From Clostridium sp. (GTDB taxonomy: Bacteria > Bacillota > Clostridia > Acetivibrionales > Acetivibrionaceae), in contig JAAZML010000150.1 in NCBI GenBank assembly GCA_012798835.1, positions 1 through 42,272 on the forward strand: DNA of 42,272 bases, in the 5' to 3' direction. The notes below the pieces were generated by a model that worked only from the letters and a program-made list of their open reading frames with translations, was not told the origin of the DNA and searched no databases. A program made the translations under genes and the position numbers. Position 1 is the stretch's first letter. Each line of letters begins with the position of its first letter. Shown here one piece after another: positions 34,830 to 42,272 of this stretch.

Positions 34830-35663
34830 CTAATATAAATATTCCGTATAGGTTTGCTCATACTCCTCTTCAAAGGATTCCTGCCATTTTTCGTCGTCCT
34901 CGGGAGTACCCCAAAAAACTTCATCCTCATCTACGGCTTCTGCACCAGTTTGCCGTTCCTTATCTTTCGTTTCATCCCCATCGGGTTCCTCCACACCTTT
35001 GTCATTCTCTCCTTCGTTTCGGCCACCATACGATTCACCCTCGGCATCTCCCATTCCCATAGGCTCGCTTTTAGTGCTTATCAACTGTGCACACCTTAAA
35101 AACACACCATCAAACTTGAAATTTCCCTTAAACTCAGGGGAGGATTTATCCTCTATTAAAAATTTTACCTTGCTGATCTCCTTTAATTCTGTTAGGGAGT
35201 TTACTATGGAGTAAATTGTCATCCTTTCTTGGGCCTTTCCCCCAGGGTGATCATCTCTAAATTCCTTTGTAAAGTTGACCGTCGCAACCTCTCCATTAAT
35301 CTCTATTTCTGATTTAAGCTTTGAATCTTTTGGTATAGTCGGCTTGATTCCCGCAACCTTTGGACCTGCTATCAACTCATTTACAATTATTTGTGCAAGA
35401 TGGTTTACACTCTTATTGCCCTCACTAACTGGTATATATCTTATCTCTAGTTTTAATTTTGTATTGTCCCCGTTCGCAAAATAAAGACGTATCGGCATTT
35501 TGTCTGAGATTTGTACAGCTTCAGCTTCCGTTAAGGCAATGCTACTTACTGGGCATGAGTCATCATCATCCCCTAAACCGTATTTTTCGGCATCCGAACA
35601 ACCTATACAGGTCAATAACATCAAAGTACATGCCAGAGCAACACAAAAAAATCTTTGCACCAA
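34830..35663 (-). CDS. GerMN-domain lipoprotein with acidic tail
   Basis: 277 aa. An N-terminal hydrophobic stretch ends in TCIGCSD, a likely lipobox with Cys22. A GerMN domain spans about residues 55-190 (MPIRLYFANGD, LAQIIVNELIAGP, VATVNFTKEFRDDHPGG, YSIVNSLTELKEISKVKFLI). In Bacillus, GerM acts in spore formation and germination as part of the SpoIIIA-SpoIIQ channel. The last 75 residues are dominated by Glu, Asp and Gly, with an EEEYEQTYTEYLY end, an addition I do not recognise. The start is a TTG at 35663 or a GTG at 35660, both after GAGGTG. Expression is probably sporulation-linked. Confidence 0.85.
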   Translation of the reverse strand: MVQRFFCVALACTLMLLTCIGCSDAEKYGLGDDDDSCPVSSIALTEAEAVQISDKMPIRLYFANGDNTKLKLEIRYIPVSEGNKSVNHLAQIIVNELIAGPKVAGIKPTIPKDSKLKSEIEINGEVATVNFTKEFRDDHPGGKAQERMTIYSIVNSLTELKEISKVKFLIEDKSSPEFKGNFKFDGVFLRCAQLISTKSEPMGMGDAEGESYGGRNEGENDKGVEEPDGDETKDKERQTGAEAVDEDEVFWGTPEDDEKWQESFEEEYEQTYTEYLY

Positions 35664-35734
35664 CTGGACACCTCACATTAAATTCTTCATAGATTATTCT
35701 TATGCTCATCAAACTTTCAGTATTCTTATTGAAA

Positions 35735-36448
35735 TTAAATTTTGGATATGTTATTTGATTTGCCCTCGGCAATAGAAATAGTTGAGCTTGTACCGATCCT
35801 GCTGCAACCAGCTTCTATAAACTTCACTGCTTGTTCGAAGGTTTTTATTCCCCCCGATGCCTTGATTTTCATATCTTCGCCGCCTGCACCTTTCATAATG
35901 CTTATATCTTTAAGGGTAGCACCCGAACCGTTAAAGCCGGTAGATGTTTTTAAAAAATCTGCTCCCGCCTCTTTTGCCAAAGTACAAGCCCTAATTTTTT
36001 GCTCATCGGTAAGCAAGGATGTCTCTATTATGACCTTCAATAACGCTTTTCTTTCATGGACCGCTAAAGCCACCTTTTCGATATCATATTTTACATAATC
36101 GTAATCCCCCGATAGCAGCTTCCCGATATTGAGTACCATGTCTAATTCCAAGGCACCATTATTTATAGCCTCGTTTGCTTCAAAAACTTTGCAGGCCGTA
36201 GTTGTTGAACCATGTGGGAAACCTATGACCGTGGACACCTTGATATATGTATCCTTTAAAATATCCGTAGCCATAGCAACATGGCAGGGCTTAACACATA
36301 TCGTAGAAACCCCATATTTTAGAGCAATTTGGCACTGCTTTGCAACCCACTCATCGGTATCATCCGGCTTTAGGGCTGCGTGATCGATCATGGAAACAAG
36401 AATATTTCTATCCAGAATATCTCCCCTTTGTTTTAGTTCCTGCTCCAT
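35735..36448 (-). CDS. deoC: Deoxyribose-phosphate aldolase
   Basis: 237 aa. Class I aldolase with SMIDHAALKPDDT at the N-terminus, TICVKPCHV, ELDMVLNIGKL, Schiff-base Lys in FLKTSTGFNGSGAT, and IKASGGIKTFEQAVKFIEAG. It splits 2-deoxyribose 5-phosphate into glyceraldehyde 3-phosphate and acetaldehyde in deoxynucleoside salvage. A strong site (AGGAGGT) precedes the ATG at 36448. It follows the YkuK-like gene by 17 bp, so they are co-transcribed; no other nucleoside-catabolism gene is in the window. Confidence 0.95.
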   Translation of the reverse strand: MEQELKQRGDILDRNILVSMIDHAALKPDDTDEWVAKQCQIALKYGVSTICVKPCHVAMATDILKDTYIKVSTVIGFPHGSTTTACKVFEANEAINNGALELDMVLNIGKLLSGDYDYVKYDIEKVALAVHERKALLKVIIETSLLTDEQKIRACTLAKEAGADFLKTSTGFNGSGATLKDISIMKGAGGEDMKIKASGGIKTFEQAVKFIEAGCSRIGTSSTISIAEGKSNNISKI

Positions 36449-36465
36449 TTCGCACCTCCTATCCG

Positions 36466-37002
36466 CTATATAGCTTTTGTATACCTATCTGCAAAAGTGC
36501 TTGCACAGTAGCTATCTGGTTTTATTTTAGGTGTAAAATTTAAACCTTTTACCATTCCTACCATCTCATTAATGAGTGCCTTTGTCTTTCCCTTCTCCCC
36601 TATATCGATATGAAATTCAAAGGTAACACCCCTGCCGCTTCTAGCAAGGACATCCCGAATTAAATCGATCTTTTCCTGTTCGAACATGTAAGCAAGCTGA
36701 AGAGTAACACATGTTTCCATATAAATTTTTTCCCGTAGGTTTTTGATGGGTCTTGCTAGATGGCTTTTATGTAAAAAGCCTATGGCACCTTTACCTATTC
36801 TGTGAACATGAATACATGTTACAAAAAGTGTAGTTTTCCCCACCTGGGAATCCGAACCTATGGAAATCCTGTAGGAACTACTTGTATCGGCCTCAACGAA
36901 GTGTAAAACATCCCCAAACACCTCGTTGAATGTTATATCACCCCTTCTTAAACTTTTAAATATAGTATTTTCGTCAAGCACTATAGTGTTTCCGTATACC
37001 AA
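36466..37002 (-). CDS. YkuK-like ribonuclease H-fold protein (DUF458)
   Basis: 178 aa. The family pattern is clear: SYRISIGSDSQVGKTTLFVTCI, IHVHRIGKGAIGFLHK, then the C-terminal DIGEKGKTKALINEMVGMVK and YCASTFADRYTK. DUF458 proteins are predicted RNase H-like; their role is not established. The start is a TTG at 37002 with GGAGGG 6 nt upstream, a non-ATG start. It is the first gene of a pair with deoC and lies downstream of a terminator that closes the thiol-redox cluster. Confidence 0.85.
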   Translation of the reverse strand: MVYGNTIVLDENTIFKSLRRGDITFNEVFGDVLHFVEADTSSSYRISIGSDSQVGKTTLFVTCIHVHRIGKGAIGFLHKSHLARPIKNLREKIYMETCVTLQLAYMFEQEKIDLIRDVLARSGRGVTFEFHIDIGEKGKTKALINEMVGMVKGLNFTPKIKPDSYCASTFADRYTKAI

Positions 37003-37050
37003 GTTTCTCCCTCCATTCTAAAGTAAAACCAGGCAAATTCGAAACTTATT

Positions 37051-37080
37051 AAAAAAAACCCAGCGACAAAAGTCACAGGG
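37051..37080 (-). terminator. Terminator between the thiol-redox cluster and the ykuK-like gene
   Basis: On the minus strand CCCTGTGAC-ttTT-GTCGCTGGG forms a 9-bp stem with one mismatch and one G-U pair, followed by eight T. It ends either the glutaredoxin transcript or a small RNA from the 37083-37296 interval. Confidence 0.75.
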
Positions 37081-37082
37081 CA

Positions 37083-37296
37083 TCAGTCACATTACTTCGA
37101 CGAAATCATAGCATTAAAAATTATTTTAACCATAGTTTTTTTAAAAACGTTTGGGTCTATGCACTGCATTTGACCGAATAACTCTGCTAATTCAATATTA
37201 ACATACGGCAAAAGCCAAATCAACCCACGAAATGATGTAAATGTTTCCCATGCAGGGCTTAGGTCATCACCCCAATTACATCAATTAATCTCATTG
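37083..37296 (-). other. Structured intergenic stretch without a gene
   Basis: Between the glutaredoxin stop and the terminator at 37051-37080 lie 214 bp with no credible coding frame. TGATGTAA (37233-37240) and TTACATCA (37276-37283) are perfect 8-bp arms around a 35-nt loop that contains internal GGG/CCC pairings. A promoter-like TATGAT lies near 37110. It could be an untranslated tail or a small RNA gene ending at the terminator; I do not recognise a known family. Confidence 0.3.
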
Positions 37297-37521
37297 CTAT
37301 ATAAGGCTGTCAATTTTCTTTTTATCGAAACCGATAACAATATCTTCACCGATCTCCACTACAGGTACTCCTCTTTGTCCAGACTTTTCAACCATTTCGG
37401 CCGCTGCTTCCCTATCCTTTGAAACATCGTATTCTTTATATTCCACCTTTTTTGAATCAAGATACTGCTTTACCATTGTACAGTACGGACATGTTGGTGT
37501 TGAATAAACTTTAATCTCCAT
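37297..37521 (-). CDS. Glutaredoxin-like protein (NrdH/YruB type)
   Basis: 74 aa from the ATG at 37521, preferred to the GTG at 37530 because AGGAG lies just ahead of it. The redox site is C11-P-Y-C14 in STPTCPYCTMVKQYL, with the cis-Pro loop GVPVVEIG and a C-terminal GFDKKKIDSL. Such proteins pass electrons to disulfide targets, and NrdH-type forms are reduced by thioredoxin reductase rather than glutathione, which Clostridia usually lack. It is the third gene of a thiol-redox operon after a thioredoxin-reductase fusion and a ferredoxin-type flavoprotein, so one of these is its likely reductant. Confidence 0.9.
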   Translation of the reverse strand: MEIKVYSTPTCPYCTMVKQYLDSKKVEYKEYDVSKDREAAAEMVEKSGQRGVPVVEIGEDIVIGFDKKKIDSLI

Positions 37522-37578
37522 ATATACCACTCCTTAATGTTTTATTGGTGTTTTTTATTTTGTAATTCCATTGCTACC

Positions 37579-38451
37579 CTACAGACTTTTTATATATTCA
37601 ATTATTCTCCTGCCCGCCAAAGCTCCCTGTCCCACCGCCGTCGCAATCTGTTTAAATCCCCCGGTACAGTCACCAGCCGCATATAAACCCTCTAAATTTG
37701 TGAGTTGATCTTTGTCTGTGATTATCGAATTTGCTTCGACTATAATTCCCAGCTTTCTTGCAAAATCAATACTAGAAGCACTCTCGTAAGCCATAAACAA
37801 CCCGTCGATATCTTCACTGGTGCCATCCTTAAAGAAAACTTTTTGTAGATATTCCCCGCCATCGATCCTGTATAGTTCTTTAGTGTTTACTTCAAATCTT
37901 TTAATTATTTGCTCGGATTGGGGTGATAATTCAAGCTGTCTTCCGTTTGTGTATATGGTTATATCTTTTGTATATGTCTCCAGTTCTACAGCCTCATGCA
38001 CTACAAAATCCCTAAACCCTACAACACCCACCTTAAGATTATTATAGAAAAAACCATCGCATGTGGTGCAATAACTAACGCCCTTGCCCTCGAAATCCTC
38101 AAGTCCCATAATTCGTATCTTTTTTACGGGCTGACCCGTTGCTATTAGTACAGCCTTGCAGGTATATCTATTACTTGTGGTCAAAACTTCGTAGGCGTCA
38201 CTTTTTTCAATACCCACAACTTCATCCCTTATTATCTGCACACCTAATGATCTAGCCTGCTTTATTCCTTCATCAAGAAGAAACTTCCCCCCCACTGGCT
38301 GGGAAAATCCATAATAATTTTCAATTTTATCTGCCTTTGCCAGAACACTGTCTCCCTTGCCTACAACCATCGTTTTGAGGTTCGCCCTTACCGTATATAG
38401 AGAAGCTGAAATCCCAGCAGGCCCATCCCCAACTATCACTACATCATACAT
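37579..38451 (-). CDS. Thioredoxin-reductase-like flavoprotein without an NADPH site (FFTR-like)
   Basis: 290 aa from the ATG at 38451, which has GAGGAG 8 nt upstream. The FAD-binding motif GDGPAGISASLYTVR, the redox pair C128-T-T-C131 in YCTTCDGF, and the C-terminal FAD motif AAGDCTGGFKQIATAVGQGA are intact. The second nucleotide-binding motif of thioredoxin reductases, GGGDSAVEE, reads GFRDFVVHE, and the HRRxxxR phosphate site is also missing (TIYTNGRQLEL). This matches ferredoxin-dependent flavin thioredoxin reductase, described from Clostridium acetobutylicum, which takes electrons from ferredoxin. It should therefore reduce a thioredoxin or the neighbouring glutaredoxin at the expense of ferredoxin. 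The ferredoxin partner is not in the window. Confidence 0.8.
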   Translation of the reverse strand: MYDVVIVGDGPAGISASLYTVRANLKTMVVGKGDSVLAKADKIENYYGFSQPVGGKFLLDEGIKQARSLGVQIIRDEVVGIEKSDAYEVLTTSNRYTCKAVLIATGQPVKKIRIMGLEDFEGKGVSYCTTCDGFFYNNLKVGVVGFRDFVVHEAVELETYTKDITIYTNGRQLELSPQSEQIIKRFEVNTKELYRIDGGEYLQKVFFKDGTSEDIDGLFMAYESASSIDFARKLGIIVEANSIITDKDQLTNLEGLYAAGDCTGGFKQIATAVGQGALAGRRIIEYIKSL

Positions 38452-38519
38452 AATCATTTCTCCTCACCTATTTATATTTTCCCCCCGTTGAACATCTTAA
38501 ACAAAAATTTTGTGAAAGA

Positions 38520-39809
38520 TTAGTAGTCCCACATCCTGCCGTTTATAAATCTTTCTGCTGTAATCCCAGCTATCGCTCCATCCCCCACAGCGGTAGCAAT
38601 TTGGCGAATCTTTTTCTTTCTAACATCCCCGACTGCAAAAATCCCAGGAATACCGACCCCCATATCCTGATCAGTAATTATATATCCATGTTCATCCATA
38701 TTGACTTTCCCTTGGAAAATCTCTGTTTTTGGCTCCATACCAATATATACAAATATTCCATCGGTTTCAATCTCTCTTGAATCTCCTGTTTTAATATTTT
38801 CTATTAAGGCACTCTTTACAAAATTTTCTCCCATTATCTTAGCTACTTGCGAATCACGAATTATGCTTATATTGGGGTTTTTTAAGGCCTCATCCTGTGC
38901 TGCTTTCGATGCCTGAAAATATTCCGCACGATGTACAATCGTCACATGCTTTGCATAACGGGTCAAAAACACCGCCTCCTCAACGGCAGAATCTCCGCCC
39001 CCAATCACTAAAATATTTGCATCATGGTACATCGCCCCATCACATGTAGCACAGTAATGCACTCCCCTGCCCCTGAATTCCTCCTCACCTTCGGCTGGCA
39101 ATTTTCTTGGCTCGGCTCCAGTTGCAACTATTAAAGCCTTTGCATAATAGTCCGCATCCAAAGCCGCTACATGCTTTTGTTCTCCCTCCAAATTAATTTC
39201 AGATATCTCTGCAAGCTCCTCTATCTGTGTGCCGAATTCAATAGCCTGGTTTTTCATGTTTTGCATAAGATCCATTCCTCTTACCACCCCGTTTGTACCA
39301 GGGTAGTTTGCAACATGAAAGGTAGTTGATACCTGTCCGCCTGCAAGTCCCGCATCCAAAACCACCGTATGAAGCCTTGCCCTAGCTGCAAATATCGCCG
39401 CTGATAAACCCGCAGGTCCCCCACCTACTATTAAAAGATCGCAAAATACCTTTTCCCTTTCCTTCGTTTGACATATACCTCCGATAACATTTTCAATCTC
39501 ATTATCAATTTCTGTTTTTTTAATATAGCCGTTTAATCTTGAGCAGATTTCCTCTCCATGCTTAAAAAATAATACAGTAGGGCTACTTTTTATATTTAAT
39601 TCTTCTGCAAGCTGCCTATTTTGCTGGCGATGTATTTTAATAAACTTCATTTTTCCGGCGTACTTTTCGGCAAGCTTTTCAAACAAAGGCCCAAAGTAAT
39701 TACAGGGGGGACATTCGTCCGAATAAAAGTATACCATTGTTGGCAATGTACTTTTTCTTACATCGTTTTCAAATCTTCCTTCACTAGAACGGATAACCTT
39801 ATTCCTCAT
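38520..39809 (-). CDS. Thioredoxin - thioredoxin reductase fusion
   Basis: 429 aa. An N-terminal thioredoxin domain (about 1-110) has the site C33-P-P-C36 rather than the common WCGPC, with SSPTVLFFKHGEE and its cis-Pro. A thioredoxin reductase follows (123-429): FAD motif GGGPAGLSAAIFAARARL, redox pair C253-A-T-C256 in YCATCDGA, GGGDSAVEE (270-278), and the FAD motif VGDVRKKKIRQIATAVGDGA. The NADPH-specificity segment HRRxxxR reads HRAEYFQ (293-299), so NADH may be preferred. The order is Trx first, opposite to the TrxR-Trx fusion of Mycobacterium leprae. Strong ribosome site GGAGGTG; first gene of the redox operon, with its own promoter. Confidence 0.9.
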   Translation of the reverse strand: MRNKVIRSSEGRFENDVRKSTLPTMVYFYSDECPPCNYFGPLFEKLAEKYAGKMKFIKIHRQQNRQLAEELNIKSSPTVLFFKHGEEICSRLNGYIKKTEIDNEIENVIGGICQTKEREKVFCDLLIVGGGPAGLSAAIFAARARLHTVVLDAGLAGGQVSTTFHVANYPGTNGVVRGMDLMQNMKNQAIEFGTQIEELAEISEINLEGEQKHVAALDADYYAKALIVATGAEPRKLPAEGEEEFRGRGVHYCATCDGAMYHDANILVIGGGDSAVEEAVFLTRYAKHVTIVHRAEYFQASKAAQDEALKNPNISIIRDSQVAKIMGENFVKSALIENIKTGDSREIETDGIFVYIGMEPKTEIFQGKVNMDEHGYIITDQDMGVGIPGIFAVGDVRKKKIRQIATAVGDGAIAGITAERFINGRMWDY

Positions 39810-39866
39810 TTAAAAACACCTCCGAATATCGTTGGCAGAGCCCTAACCACTGACCCTAATTACATT

Positions 39867-39895
39867 ATTATCCCATAATCCGCATCTTTACTCAA
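39867..39895 (-). promoter_or_regulatory. Predicted promoter of the thiol-redox operon
   Basis: TTGAGT (39895-39890) and GATAAT (39872-39867) on the minus strand are 17 bp apart, ending 57 bp before the fusion gene's ATG. The remaining part of the gap to the chemotaxis gene (39900-40019) shows no gene and only a weak GGACA/TGTCC inverted repeat. Confidence 0.5.
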
Positions 39896-40019
39896 GCCTT
39901 TTTATTCCTATTGGATTTTGGACATAATGAATTATATGAGGTTTAAATTTTTGTCCCCACTCTATGTTTGTCTGGTATAATTAATATATTGCCTTTTTAA
40001 AATTTTGATAGGTATTCTT

Positions 40020-42113
40020 TTACAGTTTAAATATTGATATTGATTCGTTTAATTCCTGTGCCATTCTATTAAGGAGTTTGGACTGTTTTGTAAGTTCTTC
40101 AATGCCCGTTATCTGATCCTGGGTAGTGGCAGCTACCTCCTCCACTGTTGCAGCAGTTTCCTGGGAGACTGCAGAAATGTTATTTATAGCGTCAAGTGTC
40201 TCTTCTCTTGATTTGAGGATTGCATTAACCGATTCACTATACTTTCCCATATAGGTAATTATTTCATCCATGGCTTTTAGTATAGCTTTAAATGAATTAT
40301 CCGTATGACCCACCGCCTCTAATTGCTGTTTAATTATTATCTGTGTTTCATTGGCGGAGCTGGCAGTAACCTTAGTTTTTTCCTGAATATCTCTTATCAC
40401 TGTGCTAATACTATTTAGGGCTTCCCGTGTTTGCTCTGCAAGCTTCCTTATGTGATCAGCAACTATAGCAAAGCCCCTGCCTGCTTCTCCAGCCCTTGCA
40501 GCTTCAATAGTCGCATTTAGCGCAAGTAAGTTAGTTTGTTCAGAAATACTTCCTATAAACTTTATAACCCTTTCTATTTGCTTCATATCTGTATTTAATA
40601 TATTTATGTTGTCGAATATTTTTTCAGACACCAATCCTGTCTGCAACGATTTTTTATTAAGAGAGTCCACCGCAACCATAGCATTTTCACTAAGCGTTTT
40701 TGTGTGTTCTACAATCTCAACAGTTGATTTTACATTATCTTCAACTTTGTTTATGTCATCGGATAGCTTGTTTACAAATGCTACCGTATCTTGACTGTTT
40801 TCTGCCTGTTCCGATGCTCCCTGTGCGATTTGAGCCATACTCAATGCAACTTGCTCATAGGAATTTAAATATGTGGATGAAAGCCCTGTAACATCTCCTG
40901 CACTTTTTAAAACCTGTTGGGAGGAATTACTTACTCTAGATACAAGGTTTCTGATATTATTAAGCATTTCATTAAAATGGCTGCCTAAAAAAGATATTTC
41001 ATCACGGAACTTATCATCTATAAATATATTAAGATTCCCATCCTTTGCTTGTTGCATAAGAGCTTCAAGTTTACTCAATGGGGATAATATACTCATCGAT
41101 ATGATTAGTGAAATCAATATAGCCAAAATAAAAATCACTGTACCCACATTAAATATTGCCATCCCTATTGCTTTAGAATCGGCAGTTACATATCCAAATG
41201 GTATTGCCCCCATTATGTACCAATCAGTGTTTTCAATCGCAGAATAGCAAAAAATATATTTTTCGTTATCAATATATGATTGAACAGAACCCTTAATAAT
41301 CTGGACATTTTCAGTGCTATTTTCTTCAACCTGTTTCCTTACCTTTTCGACGACTTCCTGATTTGAATAATTATGTGATATTGGTATCTGTTCAGCATCG
41401 TTACTTGATATAACCATCCCTTCGCTGTTCATAATAAACAAATATGAAGCTTCCTTGATATCAATTAATTTGTATACTTCATAAAAATAGTTTTCGTTCA
41501 AGACTACAACCATTGTAGCTAGTTTTGAACCCGTGATCTCATCGTAGATGTCATTGAGGACCAAAATATAATTCTGTTTGTTTGTCTTTGATCTCTCTAC
41601 AACCCATACGGAATTTCCTTTTCCTTCTTCAGCAGCTGCAATATCATCTTCTGTAATATCTAAATTACGCAGTGCCTGATAGGAAACAGTATTTCCAATT
41701 ATTTCACCCTCCGATATTATTGTTGCTCCAATACAATTCTTTATAGTCACATTTGTAAATTTTGCACTTAGAATCTTATTAAGATCGGTCTTAACATCCT
41801 GCAAATTGTCTTTATCTTTTCTATACTTCTTTATTTGCACTATTGCTTCATCGTTCATTTTAAATTCCCTGCAGCTTAAATCAATAATATCCATAGTAAA
41901 TCTAATGTTACGTGCGGATTGTGCGAATATTTCACTTGAAAAATACTCTATTTTGCTTTCAACAGCATTACTTGATCTGTTGTAACTTATATAACCAAGA
42001 ATTATTAAAGGCAGACTGGATAAAAGTACAAAAAATAGTATGAGTCTTGTCCTTATACTAATATTTCTAAATAATGAAGCTATATAAGAGGCAAGCTTAA
42101 ATATCTGCCTCAA
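40020..42113 (-). CDS. Methyl-accepting chemotaxis protein with extracellular Cache-type sensor
   Basis: 697 aa. Membrane segments at about 22-43 and 322-345 enclose a periplasm-side sensor (about 45-320), dCache-like, with [15 protein letters not shown]-type strands and [23 protein letters not shown] domain (about 346-395, [19 protein letters not shown]) and a long signalling coiled coil follow. The hairpin tip reads [20 protein letters not shown], then [15 protein letters not shown]; the position usually Glu (VADEIRKLAE) is His. It should bind small molecules outside the cell and control CheA. The start is a TTG at 42113 without a strong ribosome site; no other in-frame start lies upstream. 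No CheW, CheA or flagellar genes are nearby. Confidence 0.92.
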   Translation of the reverse strand: MRQIFKLASYIASLFRNISIRTRLILFFVLLSSLPLIILGYISYNRSSNAVESKIEYFSSEIFAQSARNIRFTMDIIDLSCREFKMNDEAIVQIKKYRKDKDNLQDVKTDLNKILSAKFTNVTIKNCIGATIISEGEIIGNTVSYQALRNLDITEDDIAAAEEGKGNSVWVVERSKTNKQNYILVLNDIYDEITGSKLATMVVVLNENYFYEVYKLIDIKEASYLFIMNSEGMVISSNDAEQIPISHNYSNQEVVEKVRKQVEENSTENVQIIKGSVQSYIDNEKYIFCYSAIENTDWYIMGAIPFGYVTADSKAIGMAIFNVGTVIFILAILISLIISMSILSPLSKLEALMQQAKDGNLNIFIDDKFRDEISFLGSHFNEMLNNIRNLVSRVSNSSQQVLKSAGDVTGLSSTYLNSYEQVALSMAQIAQGASEQAENSQDTVAFVNKLSDDINKVEDNVKSTVEIVEHTKTLSENAMVAVDSLNKKSLQTGLVSEKIFDNINILNTDMKQIERVIKFIGSISEQTNLLALNATIEAARAGEAGRGFAIVADHIRKLAEQTREALNSISTVIRDIQEKTKVTASSANETQIIIKQQLEAVGHTDNSFKAILKAMDEIITYMGKYSESVNAILKSREETLDAINNISAVSQETAATVEEVAATTQDQITGIEELTKQSKLLNRMAQELNESISIFKL

Positions 42114-42157
42114 AACACTTCTATATACACGTTTGAAAATATTAGAAAAGAACTTAT

Positions 42158-42180
42158 CGCCCTATCGGGCGGACTTTTTT
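42158..42180 (+). terminator. GC hairpin with T-run between the edge gene and the chemoreceptor gene
   Basis: CGCCC-TATC-GGGCG (42158-42171) is followed on the plus strand by GACTTTTTT. On the minus strand the hairpin is followed only by ATAAGTTCTTTT, so it is weaker in the direction of the edge gene, which ends just before it. It may act on either strand. Confidence 0.45.
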
Positions 42181-42271
42181 AATCCACACATTCATATGTT
42201 AAGCATGAACAAATGGGACATTCAAGTACGGGCATTAACCCCCTTGAACATTTTGTCCTTTTCTTAGTCCA
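42179..42271 (-). CDS. C-terminal end of a Cys-rich protein (runs off right edge)
   Basis: Thirty codons ending with TAA at 42181-42179. They encode KCSRGLMPVLECPICSCLTY and ECVD, with five Cys including a CPIC zinc-knuckle-like pair, which suggests a zinc-ribbon tail. It could alternatively be a small protein starting at the internal ATG (MPVLEC...). The gene continues beyond the window, so no function is assigned. It lies 65 bp upstream of the chemoreceptor start, with a hairpin between. Confidence 0.35.
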   Translation of the reverse strand, partial: WTKKRTKCSRGLMPVLECPICSCLTYECVD

Positions 42272-42272
42272 A

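Overview
The window looks like a chromosomal segment of an anaerobic, endospore-forming, low-GC Gram-positive bacterium of the class Clostridia with cellulosome biology. Evidence: a GH5 cellulase with a dockerin and a CE2 esterase domain, several S-layer homology (SLH) proteins, the sporulation genes spoIIR and a GerMN lipoprotein, and a flavoprotein of the ferredoxin-dependent thioredoxin reductase type. I cannot name the species. Strand use is extremely one-sided: only one gene, the Crp/Fnr regulator at 1872-2549, is on the plus strand.

Layout. 1-1870: the end of an SLH-type fragment, then a small operon (cupin, two half-permeases, the second carrying a C-terminal [4Fe-4S] domain) divergent from a Crp/Fnr regulator; the shared intergenic region holds a 7+7 bp palindrome. 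2607-5782: a LysE-type exporter and the GH5-dockerin-CE2 enzyme. 5877-9565: a VanY-type D,D-carboxypeptidase, a BlaR1-like M56 metalloprotease sensor with a non-penicillin-binding sensor region, and its BlaI repressor. 9769-14499: a giant CBM6/SLH surface protein and a rhomboid-like membrane protein lacking the protease motif. 14726-20102: a Ca2+ P-type ATPase, an Orn/Lys/Arg decarboxylase-family enzyme and spoIIR. 20272-21879: CTP synthase whose glutaminase nucleophile Cys is replaced by Ser. 22142-28290: an apparent operon of two SLH proteins and a secreted S41 protease.

28496-33432: housekeeping genes (MBL-fold hydrolase, argS, DUF1934, murI, ddl), with a roughly 370-nt leader in front of ddl that can form a small terminator-like hairpin and a competing pairing. 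33868-37002: RDD membrane protein, GerMN lipoprotein, deoC and a YkuK-like protein. 37297-39809: a thiol-redox cluster with a glutaredoxin-like protein, a thioredoxin-reductase-like flavoprotein with no recognisable pyridine-nucleotide site, and a thioredoxin-thioredoxin reductase fusion. 40020-42113: a methyl-accepting chemotaxis protein. The right edge holds the last 30 codons of a Cys-rich protein.

Themes: cell-envelope construction and sensing (murI, ddl, vanY, blaI/blaR, SLH proteins, S41 protease), anaerobic redox control (Crp/Fnr module, ferredoxin domain, thiol cluster) and sporulation. I saw no tRNA, rRNA, CRISPR array, insertion sequence or phage gene. The most unusual items are the CTP synthase Cys-to-Ser change, the split permease-ferredoxin module with its well-placed operator, and the thiol-redox cluster with two non-standard flavoprotein reductases side by side.
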